Assembly: GCF_000003815.2 (NCBI RefSeq)
Contig: NC_049979.1
Coordinates: 35,004,600 to 35,068,599, forward strand
Reading direction: 5' to 3'
Length of the DNA stretch: 64,000 bases
Origin: Branchiostoma floridae
Taxonomy: Eukaryota; Chordata; Leptocardii; Amphioxiformes; Branchiostomatidae
A program made the position numbers and the translations under genes. The notes below the pieces were generated by a model, which worked only from the letters and a program-made list of their open reading frames with translations, searched no databases and had not been told where the DNA came from. Each line of letters opens with the position of its first letter. The stretch's first letter is position 1. Positions 1 through 14,300 of this stretch are shown here, in pieces.

Positions 1-2148
1 GCTGAAAGAATTTCATTTACAAAGAAGAAGTTATATTGTTGTCTTTTACATGACACATTTAGAATGTACATGTTCATCACGAATCATATTTTGATAAATA
101 AAACTAAAGGTTGCAAAAATTCGATTTTGGTCACTCATGGATTGTAGTCTAGTGGAAAAGGGGGTCTCAGGAGCCAGGGATTCTGCATTGTTTACCTTGT
201 GCCTGCTCTAACTGACACTCCGTAGTTGATGTTAAATCAGGCTGCAAATGTTCTATGGCTGGGCCTCTTCACAGTACAGCAAAGGGGAAGTTTGAGCTTG
301 ATGTTGCATGTGAGATCTAAGCAACTCCTTGTTGTGATCGTGACGCACATGATACAGTAATTAATTAATTAAGGCATGTAACAGGGATGGTCCTGTCGCT
401 ACCTGTCGGAGTTATCTATTTAAGGAAGACTCGTATATATGGATATCATATGACATCATAGGATGTACTTTCAGAGCCTTTAATGACTAGTCAGTACAAG
501 AAATACAATTTAAGAAATAAATAGCTATCATTAGTTACCCCCAAATCAATCCACGTCTACAAAGAACAGTGAAAAAAATTATTACAAGTACTACTGCCCA
601 TTTTAGTGAAATTACATAGTCGTAATAATATCAAATTATAATGATTTGCGACCCTCTTCCTCCTTACAGACATTTTGGACAACGTCAATCTTTTCACATG
701 ATTGTGTGCACTTCAGTTGTCATGGCAACCCTATTGTTACTCCCATGGTCCTTTCTGGCATGCGTTAGGTCATATTATGGTCCATGTGTAACACACCAGG
801 CATGCATGCAGTAATGCTCGATCAACAGAGTCTCCCAAAAATTTTATATAAAAATACCTACAGTTTTTTGCTTCTGAGTATCTTAATGTCATAAATGAGC
901 AACATTTCTTTGGCAGTTATGGATCATACATTCCGTTGTTAGTACACATGGCTACCTACAGAAATGCACCTACGAGTAATAGAACCTCGACCACTTCACG
1001 GACATTTGAGCGAACAATCGGGAACTTCCATAACCGCCAGGCAGACTTGCTTCCTCAAGGCCTTTCCTAGTAGGCTGTAAATTACCCCCGCCCCCGAGGT
1101 GTGGCCAAAAACCATTTGAATACACATACAACACTTTAAAATTTGATTGGAATGGGGGATGGTTCCAACAATATCACTGCACAATTCTACTTTCATTTGT
1201 CCATTCCAGTGGAAGAATTGTCCTGAACAGTAAAAGGAAAGAATTGAGGGGGGCTGGGGAAAGGGGGTGTGTCGTGGGTACATGTAGACGCCTGGCGTTT
1301 TGGGAGTTCTAATATTGGAATTACAGAGACAAACAAGATGGGAATTTTGAGTACTTCTCCATTCTCTCTGCCACAAAATGTTGGAAGCCAGGCCCACCGT
1401 AAGCTGGAATTCCCTGTACAGTTACACATGCTATACCTTATAACCCATGTAGAGACTAGCACTGGTTTACAAAGTTTTACAAATTTGGGACAAATCTTCT
1501 ACCTTAAAAAACAAAAAAAGCCAACTGCATCTGAGTGTCCGCAAGTGTCAGAAAACAGACACTCCAGAAAATTAATGAAAAATCTATCTCAACATTAAAA
1601 AGCAGGTACTATGTGCAAGAACTGTTCACAACAAGTCAAATGAGGCATTGACCAATTTTTTTTGTACTATATTCATTATTTTTTTTTTGCTGTATTAACA
1701 ATTGGAATTGTTCCCTGTTTTTTGTTTTCAGAACTACCACATCTGCACACAAACCAGCAAGCCATCCCCACTTCCTTTAGTGCAGAGTCACATTTCATCA
1801 TATACGTCCATCTTCTAACATTTCATTGGGTGCTAACGTCAGTTTACATCTTTCAGGATCATTTCCAGAACACTGCAAACCTTGACAGACGCTGGCAATC
1901 TAAAATTACACTACCCTTAGCACATGTAGGACTAAAAGTCTTGAAAGAAGTACATTATATGTTTGCCAAATATATAAAAAAAGCTGGTAAAAGGGGGTGC
2001 CATTTCTCTCACTCCACAACACACGTCACTTCGGAGCTCTGTCGACCAGGAAGTAGGGATGCTGTGGCTCAGTTCTAGACAGGAAGTACCCATATTTATA
2101 CAGGTGATGCTAAAAACAGACCATCAAACAGTAGTGCACCTGTAGACA
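1..2148. other. Stretch without recognised gene, downstream of striatin
   Basis: No reading frame here resembles a known protein. The open frames (for example at 996-1397 and 1662-2078) are short and of low complexity. The stretch follows the striatin stop codon at 2149, so its right part is probably striatin 3' UTR. I did not find a convincing minus-strand AATAAA signal. Confidence 0.5.
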
Positions 2149-2318
2149 TCATACAAACACCTTGGCCAGGGCGTCCGCTCCTGCACTGGCTATGTATGGC
2201 TTCGAAGGGTGGAACGCCACGTCGAAAATGGATTCGTCGAACTTCTTGCGATGAGAGGTGATCTCCTGTACACAGGTCTTGCTATCCAGGTTCCACAGGC
2301 GGATGGAACAGTCGTGAC
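2149..2318 (-). CDS. STRN3: Striatin exon 19 (C terminus)
   Basis: Encodes [20 protein letters not shown] and the terminal [22 protein letters not shown] in two parts (written here as [22 protein letters not shown]), followed by TGA. Acceptor cgcccag. Confidence 0.97.
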
Positions 2319-5300
2319 CTGGGCGGGCACACAAGTTCGTTGGTAAACAAGAAATGCTTTAATAAAAGCTGCCATGGCGACACAAGCTGAAACAATTTGA
2401 GGATGAAATGGTGGCAGAAGATAGTTTGTAAGTTACAGAAAAAGAACCACATTGGCACAGCACCCAATCCTAACAGAAAGAGGAAGATTAGGATAAAGAA
2501 ATGACATTGTCGATGAGCCGAGTATCAGTAGTAGAGTACAGATACAGACTGATACAGATTGAACAACAGTCCTGGTGAGGTTCCACAACTTGCAACAACT
2601 GTGACGTCCCGTCCTAAGGACTGCGAATCTTTCCAGTAGCGTGCATGTTCTTTGACAAGTATAGAATTCAGATTGAACAGAGATGCTACTATGTCACAAA
2701 TGCCCAGTCTTGTCTGACAGTAATCGTGCCCCTCATGAAGCCTTAGAATTCTAACTTTAAAATTCTCTAAAACGACACCCCCCACCCTTCAAATCCATCC
2801 TCCCCCTTGGTTGCAGACCTACCCAATGCAGTGCTCCCCCTTATTATTCTTTTCCAGAAAACTCACTAAGAAGATACAGTATAGCAACATATACTTGTAG
2901 ATGAAACTACAGATGAAAGATGAACTTACTTCCTGACAGCAGGTAGAGCCCATTGGGGTCCACAGCCAGGCTGGTCACTGCATCCAGGTGAGCCACCATG
3001 GTGTTCACCATCTTACCTGCACCAGACAGAAGACATGCACATCAAACTTCTACATCTTCACTTGGTAATGATAGAAATATGAAACAAAACTTTCCAACCT
3101 TGCAAAGAAGGTTACTGTGTAGCCAGTATAACCGACCATAAACATAACACACCAGCTTTCAAGGGAACGGCCTGACAGCAGCTGGCTACAACTTTGTACT
3201 TAAGTGGCGTAACTTTGTACTTGAGTTCCATTCTATGATAGTTTAAGGAAAAAATAGATTTCTAACACCTCATAACTTTGGTTTCTGAAGGCATGACTAT
3301 TTCTTGTTGTACTTTCCTGAGCTGATGATAAATACTACAGTACATGTGTGTATTTGGTATGTCCATCATTGACATTACGAACCTGAATTGTTGTCAAAGA
3401 ACTTAATGTGCCTGTCCTCGTGCGCTGTGATGGTGATGGGCAGGGTGGGGTGAGCCACCACTCTGTTGATCTGGGACGACACACCCGAATCTGGGGGAAA
3501 AACAGTGTGTTCAGAAACTCCCCAAGACAGCATTTAATCAGCATTTTTTTAAATTCCCAGTTGAATTGTCCAGGAAAATGTAATAGTCATCAGGAACCAA
3601 TGAATTCAACGAACAGTTTAACTGGATGTCAGAGGATGACATGTCCACAATAAAGGATTTGTTGGAGCAACAGCAGACAAAGTATGAAGACTTACTACAA
3701 AGACAACAATCAATCTTTCAATCATTCATAGAATCTGTCATGACCTCTACTAATAACCGATTTGACAACCTAGTTAGAGAAGTACAGGAGCTGAAGTCTT
3801 CTTTGCAGTTCTCGCAGCACGAAGTTGACACTCTGAAAACCAAACTGAACGAAGCTAATTCAGAGATAACCAACCTGAAAGCCACTATTGATGACCAAGC
3901 AAAGAATCCCAAGTCTCTTCAAATGCCAGACATGGAGAAAAAGATGGACTATCTGGAGAACCAGAGCAGAAGAAACAACGTAGTCATCGATGGCATAGAG
4001 GACGACGTCAAGGAAACTTGGGCCGACACAGAAGTCAAAGTACGCAACATCCTGACAAAAAAGCTACAACTAGACTCAAAGACAATCGAAATAGAAAGAG
4101 CTCATCGGAATGGTCCCTTCAGAAATGACTCCCCCCGCCCAAGGCAAGTTGTGGTCAAGCTACTGCGTTTCAAGGACAAACAAATGATCCTTAACAGAGC
4201 CCGATCCAACCTCAAGAATACCAACATTTACATTAATGAAGACTTTTCAGATCAAGTTCGAAAACGACGCGCAGAGCTGGTGCCAAAGATGAGGGAAGCC
4301 AGACAACGTGGAGAGTTCGCTATCATCAGTTATGACCGACTCGTCATCAGGAAGAAAACTAATCAGGAAATGTCGTAAAGCTTATTTCCATCTGTATTAC
4401 ATTTATTGTGTGTAGTAGACCTATAATATTTCATGTATGATACTTCTAGATGCGACCATTCAAATATAGTTTTCAACCCATGTATATTTTACTATGTAAT
4501 GATGTATAACTATGTAATGTTGTATATTAACTATGCTTATATAGATCATGTCCAACACAACCACTCAAACAGATGATTTCAATAGTACACCATATAATTT
4601 TGAAGATGGTAACCTGATCTTTAACCCCTTCATGCTCGACTCAGATAAGGAATCAAACTTCACTGACAGCTGGGATCCAGATGTAAACTTCTACGGAAAC
4701 TTTTTAGATACAAATACGAATACCCCATGCGTTAACTACTCTGAAAATCAGTTTAACTCCATGTGCCTTAAGTCAGGCCATAACACTAACGCTTTCTCAG
4801 CGTTGCACCTAAACATTAGAAGTCTCCCGCGAAATTTCGACAATTTTACCCACTATCTATCTACTCTAAATCACGACTTCTCTATTATAGGTTTATCTGA
4901 AACATGGCTAACTCAAAGTACTCTTCAACTGTATGATTTCCCAAACTATACCTCAGTACATCGCTGTAGATCGAACAGAGTTGGTGGTGGAGTATCTCTC
5001 TTTATACGCGGAAATCTTGAGTTTGTACAAAGGGACGATTTAACTATACATTCGCATGAGGGAAATGTGGAGTCCATTTTTATTGAACTTCCAGTGTCTT
5101 CCTCTCCTACTCGTAAGAATATGATATTAGGATGTGTATACCGACCGCCTGACACGGATATTAAGGACTTTACTAGTCATCTTGCGCTAACACTGGATAC
5201 AATAAGTAAGGAAGGTAAAACATGTTTTCTTCTTGGCGATTTCAATATAGACTTACTAAAAAATGAAAGACATACTCTAACGACAGATTTTTTAAATATG

Positions 5301-8300
5301 TTATTCTCGTGTTGTATGTATCCCACAATCACCAAACCAACAAGAATAACTGACAAATCTGCGACCCTAATCGATAATATATTAACAAACTCCTTATCTG
5401 AATCCTATACTTCTGGCACTCTTGTAACAGATATTTCGGACCATTTACCTATATTTTACATAATGAAATGTAAATCCGATGTAAGTAAAACTAACAGTAC
5501 AAAACGACGTTTGCGCAAATTTACTAGTTCCAATATCACTAAATTCAAAAACCAATTAGCGGATGTAACATGGGACAAATTATACAATTACTCTAACACA
5601 AATGATGCCTACAGTCATTTTATTCAAGTCATTACTTCTCTGTTTGAAGAATGTTTCCCGATTGTTACTCACTCCGAACGTAATGTAGAAAAGAACAAAC
5701 CCTGGTTCACTCCTGCGCTTCATAAATCGTCCATCAAGAAAAACAAGTTATACAAAAAATATGTAAGGAATCCAAATCCAACTTCTTTCCAGACATATAA
5801 AACTTACAGAAATAAATTCAACACATTAATTCGCTTATCTAAAAGGAATCACTATCACAAAAAATTCAAGGAGACAACAGATAACATAAGAACCACATGG
5901 AAATTGATAAATGAGCTTCTTAATAAAAAAAAGAAATCGAATGTTCTTCCTAGCAAACTCTGTGACGACACATATGAAATATCAAACCCACAAGACATTG
6001 TAGATGCCTTCAATAACTTTTTTGTTAATATTGGACCCTCATTAGCTAAAAAGATCGACAAGACTGACTGTTCTCCTCTATCTTTCATTAACAATGTCTA
6101 CCCATCTTATAGCTTCTTTGAAACACCCACTGCATCCGAAGTCCAGACTATTATTTGTAATCTTAAGAACTCTGCTCCTGGTAATGATGAATTAAGCACC
6201 TCCTTAATAAAACAAGTCAGCAGCTCAATACTAGAGCCCCTCACGTATATATTAAAATTGTCCTTGGAAACTGGTATGGTCCCAAATGATTTAAAGATAG
6301 CCTTAGAAAGTCATACCGCTTTTCAAATCGGGAAACACCTGTTTACTGTCAAATTACCGCCCCATATCAGTTTTGCCGGTATTTTTAAAAGTCCTAGAGA
6401 AATTAGTATACAAGAGAATTCTACAGCACTTAGAAGATAACAACATTCTCCATGAACACCAATATGGCTTCCGTAAACACCATTCAACATATATGACACT
6501 TTTGAAATTAGTAGATAAAATTACCTCGGCCATAGAAAAGAATGAATTCACCATTGGTGTGTTTCTGGACTTGTCGAAAGCATTCGACACCGTGAACCAT
6601 AAAATTCTATTAGAAAAACTTAACTGCTATGGCTTTCAAGGATATGTTTTCACTTGGCTAAAAGACTATTTATCTAACAGAAAACAGTATGTTTCCAATA
6701 ATACCTACTCCTCAGATACAAGATCAATTTCCTGTGGCGTCCCTCAAGGTTCTATACTTGGTCCTCTATTATTTCTCATATATATCAACGATTTGGCTTG
6801 TGTATCTGATGAGCTATATGCACTACTATTTGCAGATGATACTAACTTGTTTTCATCACATTCTGACCTTGATATATTAGTCAGTAAAATGAATAGAGAA
6901 TTAGACAAAGTAAACAAATGGTTCCAAATTAACAAATTATCCTTAAATGTCAAGAAAACAAATTTCATTATTTTTGCAGGGAAGAAAAAATACAATAAGG
7001 AAAATGTTAAAATAGCTATTAATAACACACCAATTAATCAAGTTACGCACACGTGTTTCTTAGGTGTCACCATTGATGACAAACTTACCTGGAAAAAACA
7101 TATTGACCTTATTTGCAAAAAAATCTATAAAAACATAGGTATTGTCAGAAAAATCGCAATGCTACTATCTTCTAAAACATATATGATATTATACTATAGT
7201 TTACTATATCCCTATCTTGCATATTGTAACATCGTATGGGCGAGTACGTACTCCACATCACTTAAACCTCTACTTCTTCTGCAGAAACGCTTCGTCCGAA
7301 TAGTCTCAAATGTGTCGTATACATTCCCTTCTGCATCTTTGTTTCGTAATTTAAAAGTATTAACTATATATGATATAAACAAACTGCAAAGTTGCCTTTT
7401 TGTTCACAAAACAATTAATAGTTCTTCTATACCTAAGCAATTCCAGAACCTTTTCCATCACAATTCAGACCACCATCATTACAATACTAGACAGTCTAAC
7501 CATTTAAAACAGATACAAGTAAAAACACAACAAAGAAAGTTTTCCATGTTCTTCAAGTGTCCGCAAATCTGGAATAGTTTAAATGAAACCTTACATCACT
7601 GTCATTCACAACCCATCTTCAAAAACATGTTAAAAAAGTCATTATTAGATAATCAAACATTTAATTAATCTCCCATTCATTGTCAGTTGTTACATTTCTT
7701 TCAATGTTATATTCTTATTACATCATTTCATTCATTTCGCCGTTATGATATTGCATAAGTTATCAATTATTGAACTATTATGATTTATTTCCATTTTGTT
7801 AATTGATATAATTCTTTTGGTTACATTATTGTCTAATGTTTAATTTTACACGTCTATTCAATCTTGTTACTTTGGAGGAAGACTTTGTACAAGCCACGAG
7901 GCTTTTTTCTTCCCCCCTGCACGTACTTTCTTCCCTTAACTTGTTTTATGTTAACTTTTTAAAGATTGTGCAAAATAAATAAAGTCAAAAAATAAAAGTC
8001 TGGTTGAGAATAGGGGTGGCACACAAAAAATTCAAACTCTTCATATCTTTACAAACTTGGTGCCATTGGACAGGTCTTGATGAAAGAAACAGAATGGTTT
8101 TTATTTTAACTAAATCGGACATACCGTTTATGAGTTATGGCCATTTAAAGGTATGAAAATAAGCCTTAAAATTCTCCGGGGTCGGTAAAATCGTTAAAAT
8201 GTAATATATTCAAAACTCAATAACTCAACAATGAAACACATCAGAAGCACCAAATAAGCTGTTTTGTCTTTATTTACAACCATACTAACAAGTCCATAAA

Positions 8301-11300
8301 GTTTCTAGAATGTTCCTTCATTATTTCCTTAGATTTTCTTGTCACAAAATATGCCAATATTGGTAAAAAAGCGTACATGGGCTCAGAGCGCCTTGGCCGT
8401 CAGAGACTAAGTCAGCTAATTAAATATGCAATATTGAAATATCTCCATAATCCTACAAGATAGAAGAAAGAAACTTGGTGTATAGGGGTTTTCTGGCATG
8501 CTGATTTGAAATATGACAACGAAAGTTACATATCTGCTTCCAAAATTATGAATAATTGATTACTCAAGGCAATAAAATCCGAGTCCGCTGTTCAAATATG
8601 CCAAAATGCGATATTTTCTCTGTCCTTAAAAAAAAAACTTGCTATACATAACTTATACAAGGGCTTTGGCACATGCCAATTAAAAATCTGGCCTCAAAAA
8701 TATAATTTGGTTCAGAAGTATTGCATTATTTTTTGGTCACTACGCCCTCTTCCATGGAAGGGCCTTGCTCTATCTCTGCCACCATACAGGTGATGGTTAT
8801 TTCCTGGTCCTCACACCATCCTCTCAGCAGCATTTTAGCTAGTATTATTCCAGTTTTTCTTTGGACAGCCTTCCTCTACTGAGTTGCTTGCAGAAGTTGC
8901 AGTGTTCCCTATAATGAGAAGAAGAAAATCATTTAGATTTTGAAAGTAACATCTTCACAAGCCTGATATTACACCAATTAAATTTACAGTAAAAAGTATG
9001 ATACAGTACTACTAACTTGATGTACCTTCAGCTCAAGTCCAGAACTATAGAGTACCACCAGAAATTTATATGGAATAAACATTAACTCAACAATATTTTG
9101 TAATTCATGTAGGTTTTGTGTACAGAAATTTGAAAATGAGATTCCTATTTTGTTTGGAAAAAAAATTAGCAAGAAGGTACAGGCAAATACACACTGCCCC
9201 CCTCCCCCTTCAATCATGCTACATCGTTGGCATATATCTGCATATTGTGAAAAGATTAGGAGCACAGAAAAATAAGAATAGAGCTAAAATTGCTAAATGG
9301 GCATTGACAAGTAAAAATTCACTTAGTCCTGCCACGAAAAAGTTGGTAAATGTAAGGATTTGAGCTGACAAAGTTAGATGCCTGAACAGACTGAAGTTTC
9401 ACATGTGCCTCATTGTTCATAGATTTGATCCAGCAAATTCGGCTAAAAAACAGATATCAGCCCACTAAAAATTACATTGAGTACAAAATAAATACATTAC
9501 CTGGCCTTTGGGATGTAGTTGTGGTCGCACTTTCGTCCGATGCCGTCGCAATCGCGTCTAAATGAGAGCGACCTAGCTTGCCAGCGTGAGATCGTGTATA
9601 TGGGAGCGACCCTCACGAGAAGACATAGTTCTATATGGGGGTTTCGAGACACACGGTGATTGAACGTGGCCAATCTGTTTCCGGGTCACATTTGCATTAC
9701 GTGTTTCCAGAGCAGTTCAGGGCAGTGGTAGAAGGGAATTTAGCAACATAAAGTGTACTTTTTTTGCCACAAATAGCAGTAAAAGATGAAAGCTTAATGT
9801 TATTACCCAGGGGTCGCCAGGCTGTTTCTTCGGTGACTCAATGCAGTCTGCCCGCCAATCCAATAGCCTGAGCAAGGACGTCCTTGGCCTGAGTGAGTTT
9901 TGCCGGCTCTTTCGGGCTTTTACTCCTCGGAGCGCTAATTTTTGATCGGCGGGCAGACTCTCTTATGGGCCGCCGAACAAACTAACTGGCCGTCCGGCAA
10001 TAAAAATCATTCTACAGACACAGGCCTTGAACCAGTAGAAGGCTACTGATTGAAGAAAGTGAGTGTGTATTACTGTTTGTGTACGATTCTGGAGACTTTT
10101 TTTCTGTGGACTGAATTTAGTATCTTTTATTGAGCCAAGTACACAGTGCGTGTTGGTGTATGATTGTCTTGTATCCTTTTTACGTATAGTGTGGGAATCG
10201 AGTACATGTAACGTTACTGTGTGCTATCATACTCGGGAATCTATTCTCTCTCTATGACGCCTTGACTGTAAAAATATTGTAACTTACATACGTGATGTGG
10301 TATCCCCAAATCAGATAGGCAAAGCCGGTTTATACAGAGACATGTGCAAAGTTATATCTCAAAAATTACCCAAATTGTTATGTCGTATTTATTAAGCGTT
10401 ATGTCTGTAACATCTTTTGAAAGCTGTTCCGTCAAACTGCGAAGAGAAATACTTGACCCAGAAGTGAAATTCTGGGCCTCTATTGCGATATATATAAGAT
10501 GACGCGAAAACCCCATAGAGAGCCGAAGTAGTACGGGCTGAGTAACAGATCCTCACAGATCCTCAAACCCTGAAATGTTTTCAAGTTTTGACACCAGAAC
10601 TAATGCGTTCTCACGAAAAGCTTTATAATCATCTGGTGTATCAAGTGATCTCCAAGAGGTTTTCAATCTTGTGTGGAAAAAGAGTTTAAATCCAGATACT
10701 CCTCAAGAGATCCTCACGAGGTTTTCAAACACGGTCACTCTTACTATATAAGATGGCTGACCGTGAGGGTCGCTCCCAGGTGCAAAATCTGCCAGCTTGA
10801 GCGGCGGCCATGTTTGTTGGCTTCCCCTGCCAAAGCATGGGTGATGGTGAAAGTAGCCCCACATTTCTGGCGTTGTATTTGCTCCAATATATGCGAATCT
10901 GGTACCAAAATAACGGCAAACTTCTGAATTTTTCAAATTCATATAAAGCTAAAAAATTTTTAAGGGGCACTTTCCCGAGATAATCCACTTTTAAAACTTT
11001 ACTTCTGAATATTTTCTCACTCGAAAGTCTCTCAGGCAAGCTTTTGGTGTCATTTTGTAGCTGGTATTGTCGGCTACAAATTGGTGGCTAGCTTTCCTCT
11101 TGATCTTTTGCACACGGCCCAGAAATCAGAATCAAGCAAGACCGGCCATTTTGAAATGTGGGCCCGGGTGGAGGGCATCCCGCCGCCGTCGGCAAAACTC
11201 GCGTCGCCCGATGGGCGATTACTCGCTTATTTTCTGAGATATTTCAATAAATCTTTCACAGATATTAAGGTGAGAACATGCTGCAACTGTTAATACTAAA

Positions 11301-14300
11301 ATATAAGAGGTTTCTGTCCGATTTATAACCGATACAACATCATGAAATAGGTGCGTTTGGGGGGTTTTAGCGACCCGGAGACAAAAAATTCGGGCCCTGT
11401 GCCACCCCTATTGAGAAGACACTTTGTAGGGCATTCACAGGTTCATTGTATCGGGGAAAATTCCATTAGCTCTTTTCAGTATAATGAACAGAGGACCATG
11501 CCTTTAGCTTCCTAAAAAAAGATGTCAGTCTGACATGTCAGCTCATTACGTCCAGTCATTACGGAAAGTTTTTCCCCACTGTACCAAAAGTGTCCCGAAA
11601 AGAAATTCAAAAAGTCCTGTGGGGAGCTAGAATTTTTCAAAACTTTTTGCACTAAAAGGGCTAGAAGTAGAAATGGCATGGCCTTTACAAACAGCGTCAA
11701 ATTTACGTACACCTTTGCAACATAAACAAAAGGAAAAAATGAGACGTATAACATATTTTCTGCCGAATGCTACCTGTAGAAGATACATGGTTAAGAAGCA
11801 AGTTTAGGATTGCATTGGCTACACTAGCATAAGATTTATTTTCAAATGCCTAAAATTGTCCAAAAGCACACGAGTTATCGCCTGGCATAGGGAAACTGTA
11901 CAACAAGGACTGAAATGTTTGTTACATACCTGAGCCTTGCCTGGCGTCCAGCTTGGCGACCGGCTGGGCGGTCTCCAGATCGTACAGCACGGCTACCGAG
12001 GAGCTGTACGCCGCCACCATCTGACTCAGCTCACACCGCACAAAGTCCACGGACGTGGGAGCTCCGTCATCTAGTGGTGGGGACATAGAGAACATCATCA
12101 CACTGTATCAACTCAGAGGACAGCATGTCCACAAAAGACAAAGAGGAATCACTTAGGACATTATTTTGTGACATCACTAACAAGTACAACTTCTCAGTTA
12201 AGTGTAAATATAGAATACAACACATTGAATTCCATATCGCCAGGGATAGCAGCCCAAACGCTGGTAGCTATAATATATATATAGGTTTGCCTGACCGCCA
12301 AAGGCAAACCTGACCCGCAGAAGGGCTGGGACAAGAGTATCATGGAAGCTCATCTGTGTTCGTAGTATTCAGACTGATGCTAAACTTTCTCCCAACACAA
12401 ATCAAATTTTCAGCAACCACTGTCGCCTTCTTCAGGATCAATACTGATGACCAATCACTTCAGAATGTAAACTTGCGAGTTACAGACACGTGATCTTATT
12501 TTCACATGCTCTTGTGGATACGTGATGTCAGCAATTGGTCAAAAGTGCCAGGAAGTTTATAAGGCCCTCTGTCTCTATCCAGTGATGGCTGGAGTGCCTG
12601 CTTTAATAGCCTCCTTTATTCCACCTACAAAGATCTTAAACATAGGTGCAAACAGACATACACAAACAAAAAACAGTATCCCATTTCAGTTGACAACAAA
12701 CAACAGGACTGATGGAGACACTGACCCTTCTCGGCAGTGTATGTGTTGAGCAGCGGGGACTTGTTCTGTAGGCTCCATAACCGCACCGTGCTGTCGGCGG
12801 AGCAGGACAGGAGTTGCTGTTTGACGGAGTGGATGGTCACGCCCCAGATGGCGTCCGTGTGTCCCACCAGAGCTTGTCCAAGTACTGTGGGGTCTGTAAA
12901 ACAGGAGTCCAATTTAAGTCTCTTAGCACATGTGGACTTTTCATATATTCTTGGACAAGCTTCAAGCATCACAGTATGTGCATCTCTGTTTTAGTTCTCC
13001 ACTACTTGTATGTGACATTGAATAGCTATTGGCTAAACTAGGCTAGGGAATATGAGGCAAAGCGGTCACGGTTTTGATTAATTGTGTCCTTGCTAGGGGT
13101 ACTAATACAGAAAATTATTTTTAAAAATGTGAAAACCCAGTCCACTGATTTTTGTCAGCTCCGCTATTTCTGACCAGTTCCACTAGAAAAACCGGTTTTG
13201 TACTGGTGCCCACCTTGGAAAGGGCACTTTACATGACTTTCCTGACTCCATCCAGGTGTAAAATGGGACTACCTGATTTTGGCTGGTGAGTGGTGACTGG
13301 AGAGGGCAGGGCTCTGTCTTCCAATACTGTGTCATAGACACAGTTGATTAATTACTTACTGTCCCTACAGCCTCAACAACAGTCTTTACCTTTAGCTCAG
13401 CTTTTCAAACAAGGCTCAAACAAACCTTACTTGTTACAGGCTCCAAACCTATTGATGTAGTTACTGTAGCTACAAACTTGATGTATCAAAATCTACAGTA
13501 ACTACGTGTGGCATCGGTACCATGCAAAATGCTTCTTACCAAAAGCATCATAAGGGTCAATGTTGGGGCTGGGGATGTTCCAACATCTAATGGTGGAGTC
13601 TGTGCTGCCACTGTAACACTGGTCACCATTGGAGCTCACACACAGGCAGGTCACTGGGCCCCTGTAACACAACCAATCACCAACAGTGTCACTTACCACC
13701 ATTTGAAGGGAAGTTTCAATAAATTCAAGATTAGCAGTCTTGGTTTCTACTTAGATGATTGGATGATGCGAAAGTGAACTCAGGTGAAAATGAGAATCTA
13801 CATTTTGTATCTTTGGTTAGGGACATGCTCTCGTATAGGACCTATAACCAGAGGTCCCATGTTTGAGGAGAACCCATCACAAAAGGGTTGGGGTCCTTTC
13901 ATGTGTTACTTGATCAAACCTTACAGTCTGGTCTTTGTGAGCTTATGCTTACTGTCCAAGACTCCACAGTTTATCAGTTCAGCCAAACAAAGAAACAAAC
14001 AAATAAACAAACGAACAATCTACTCACGAGTGTGCTCTGAATGTGTAGATGGGCTCCACATCTAGTGAGGCACTCCTGAAAAGACAGAGCAACAGGTCTG
14101 TTAATCTTCAAAAATAAAACACAGCTATGTGTCACATCTACTTTTCAAAAAGTTACTGTTCGGTTCTATCCGGGATTGTATATTAGCATTGTACCAATGG
14201 CGAGATAGCGAAGCGACAAATAGGATGGATGGAATGGCAGGGGGTCTTCGCTCACTACGGTAAGCTAGAACCTTGTACTGGTCAAAACTATTTCTAAAAT

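Larger units (their letters stand above)
3560..8000 (+). mobile_element. CR1/Jockey-type non-LTR retrotransposon, nearly full length
   Basis: Two-ORF LINE inserted antisense to striatin in the intron between exons 16 and 17. It has ORF1 (coiled coil plus RNA-binding region), ORF2 (APE endonuclease plus reverse transcriptase, one frameshift) and a short 3' UTR with a small hairpin and an A/T-rich tail. The 5' edge is approximate; I could not fix target-site duplications. Open frames over 4 kb with a single lesion suggest recent insertion. The clade within CR1/L2/Jockey needs a phylogeny. Confidence 0.9.
8011..11410. mobile_element. 3.4-kb hAT-like DNA transposon, non-autonomous
   Basis: Ends are inverted: TAGGGGTGGCACA at 8011 and TGTGCCACCCCTA ending at 11410. 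Both sides are flanked by TTGAGAA (8004-8010 and 11411-11417), a 7-bp target-site duplication. The ends fit the hAT terminal pattern YARNG, though 8 bp is the usual hAT duplication. No transposase frame is visible. Internal inverted repeats occur at 9602-9617/10762-10777 and 9845-9856/9948-9959. It sits next to the LINE tail in the same striatin intron. Confidence 0.85.
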
